Part shown: one piece after another, positions 62,894 through 64,000 of the stretch
Layout: every line of letters begins with the position of its first letter
How positions within the stretch are numbered: position 1 is the first letter of the stretch
NCBI RefSeq assembly: GCF_023195755.1
Contig: NZ_CP096203.1
Location: forward strand, 3,844,001-3,908,000
Reading direction: 5' to 3'
Source of the DNA: Chryseobacterium nepalense
Lineage (GTDB): Bacteria; Bacteroidota; Bacteroidia; Flavobacteriales; Weeksellaceae
DNA length: 64,000 nucleotides
Position numbers and translations under genes: made by a program
The notes under the pieces: model-generated
Database searches by the model: none
What the model was told of the DNA's origin: nothing
Seen by the model: only the letters and a program-made list of their open reading frames with translations

Positions 62894-63394
62894 ATGTCAA
62901 CAACAATTACTTTAAAAGGAAATGAAGTGCACACGATCGGGAAATTACCGGAAGTAGGCTCCACCATCAGGGATTTTGCACTGGTAGATTCAGGTTTGCA
63001 GGTGAAAACGCTTGAAAACTTCAGCGGAAAGAAAAAAGTATTCAATATCTTCCCGAGTATTGATACGCCTACGTGTGCATCATCTGCAAGAAAATTCAAT
63101 GAAGAAGCTTCTGCATTGGAAGATACTGTTGTTATTAATGTTTCTAAAGATTTACCTTTTGCTTTGGGAAGATTCTGCGCTGCGGAAGGCCTGAATAATG
63201 TTGAAACCCTTTCAGACTTCAGAAGCAACTTTGGGGACGATTATGAAGTAACTATCACGGATTCTCCAATGAAAGGACTTCTGAGCCGTGCCGTAATCGT
63301 TACTGATGCCGACAATAAAGTAGTGTATACAGAACAGGTTTCGGAAATCGCCGACGAACCAAATTATGAAGCCGCTTTAGCTGCATTGAAATAA
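62894..63394 (+). CDS. tpx: Thiol peroxidase (Tpx)
   Basis: Atypical 2-Cys peroxiredoxin that reduces hydroperoxides using thioredoxin. The 166-residue protein has the peroxidatic Cys61 in SIDTPTCASSARKF and the resolving Cys95 in GRFCAAEGL, the same numbers as in E. coli Tpx, so the alignment is exact. A -7 box TAAATTTG lies at 62867-62874, 20 bp before the ATG. A terminator follows. Confidence 0.96.
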   Translation: MSTTITLKGNEVHTIGKLPEVGSTIRDFALVDSGLQVKTLENFSGKKKVFNIFPSIDTPTCASSARKFNEEASALEDTVVINVSKDLPFALGRFCAAEGLNNVETLSDFRSNFGDDYEVTITDSPMKGLLSRAVIVTDADNKVVYTEQVSEIADEPNYEAALAALK

Positions 63395-63417
63395 TTAAAG
63401 ATCATATTTTAATAATT

Positions 63418-63448
63418 GCCTTGTGGAATTTTCGCAGGGCTTTTTTGT
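63418..63448 (+). terminator. tpx terminator
   Basis: GCCTTG (63418-63423) pairs with CAGGGC (63435-63440) with one G-T pair, followed by six T residues. Confidence 0.75.
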
Positions 63449-63581
63449 TTATTTAAACACAAATTTTTCTCTAATATTCAATAATACTGTACTATTCATC
63501 AACAATATTCTAGCTGATTCATGCTTGAAAATACTGAGCTCAATCATCAAAATTTAATTCTAATAGTCCTACCTTTACATC

Positions 63582-64000
63582 ATGAAACGTTCCGGAACAG
63601 CAGATTTACCGCTTCACTATGGCAAAGTACCGCCGTGGTTGTATGAACGCATGTCTGTTCTCGGCCTTTCCATTATTGAGGTGATTCTCGCAGATTATGG
63701 AAAAGATGAGGTGCTGAGAAGACTCGCAGATCCGTTTTGGTTTCAGAGTTTTGGTGCTGTGATGGGGATGGACTGGCATTCTTCAGGGATTACCACTTCC
63801 GTTATGGGAGCGTTGAAACGTTCCATCAACCCAAATTCCCAGACTCTCGGATTGTATATCTGCGGCGGAAAAGGAAAGTTTTCACGAGAGACTCCTTCGG
63901 AACTGATTCAAATTGCTGACAAAACAGGCTTGAATGGAAACGAACTGGTAAGAGCCAGCAAGCTTTCGGCAAAAGTAGATAATACGGCCATTCAGGATGG
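63582..64000 (+). CDS. DUF763 domain protein (partial, N-terminal part)
   Basis: The first 139 codons of a gene that leaves the window at the right edge. The translation (MKRSGTADLPLHYGKVPPWL, LADPFWFQSFGAVMGMDWHS, SGITTSVMGALKRSINP) matches the start of DUF763, a family of unknown function found in bacteria and archaea. There is no signal peptide. A TACCTTTA box at 63570-63577 lies only 4 bp before the ATG, so the transcript may be nearly leaderless or the real start may differ. Function cannot be stated. Confidence 0.85.
   Translation, partial: MKRSGTADLPLHYGKVPPWLYERMSVLGLSIIEVILADYGKDEVLRRLADPFWFQSFGAVMGMDWHSSGITTSVMGALKRSINPNSQTLGLYICGGKGKFSRETPSELIQIADKTGLNGNELVRASKLSAKVDNTAIQD

Overview
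The window looks like chromosomal DNA from a Flavobacteriia species close to Chryseobacterium (Bacteroidota). The grounds are low GC with AT-rich intergenic DNA, almost no Shine-Dalgarno sequences, and many promoters of the Bacteroidota type (TTG, about 19-20 nt, TAnnTTTG). Two proteins carry type IX secretion sorting domains, one of type A and one of type B. There are FadL-like and TonB-dependent outer-membrane proteins, and core genes resemble their flavobacterial versions. This is inference from the sequence; no database search was run. No rRNA, tRNA or CRISPR array was seen.

Layout. 1-6 kb: dnaJ (partial) and grpE, a manganese/iron transporter with a likely metal-responsive operator, a DUF937-OmpA envelope protein, and proS. 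6-9 kb: a Gly/Trp/Tyr-rich lipoprotein followed by a FadL-type outer-membrane protein. 8-12 kb: a ZIP transporter with a methyltransferase, an RlmL-like rRNA methyltransferase and rsmA. 12-16 kb: one compact operon, ftsX, DUF3098, uppP, truB, a small envelope protein and rluF. 16-25 kb: a multi-HhH protein, a MerR regulator, an SMP-30 lipoprotein, a TonB receptor, a DbpA-like helicase and a secreted Ntn amidase. 25-35 kb: rpsA with a structured leader, a secreted M36 protease, an EamA transporter, an alpha/beta hydrolase, a Gfo/Idh oxidoreductase, pcm and a D-2-hydroxyacid dehydrogenase. 35-42 kb: a giant type IX-secreted modular protein and hutU.

The stretch from about 39.5 to 53.8 kb is the accessory part. 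It holds at least four families of dispersed palindromic repeats and a 41-bp tandem repeat array. It also has two damaged genes: a secreted adhesin-E-like protein frameshifted in an A tract, and a YdcF/SanA-like protein with an in-frame TGA. A two-gene unit of unknown role pairs a DUF4041/GIY-YIG protein with a TM2 protein, and there are several small uncharacterised genes. gapN, an alpha/beta hydrolase and an ECF sigma factor with a membrane partner lie in or next to it.

54-64 kb: an S41 peptidase lipoprotein, an MBL hydrolase, a GNAT protein, a possible small RNA, an AraC regulator followed by an aldo/keto reductase and an MFS exporter, monomeric isocitrate dehydrogenase, thiol peroxidase, and the start of a DUF763 gene. 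No complete, clearly new system is evident. The best leads are the TM2/DUF4041 pair, the 41-bp array with its neighbouring gene, the two broken genes and the candidate small RNA.
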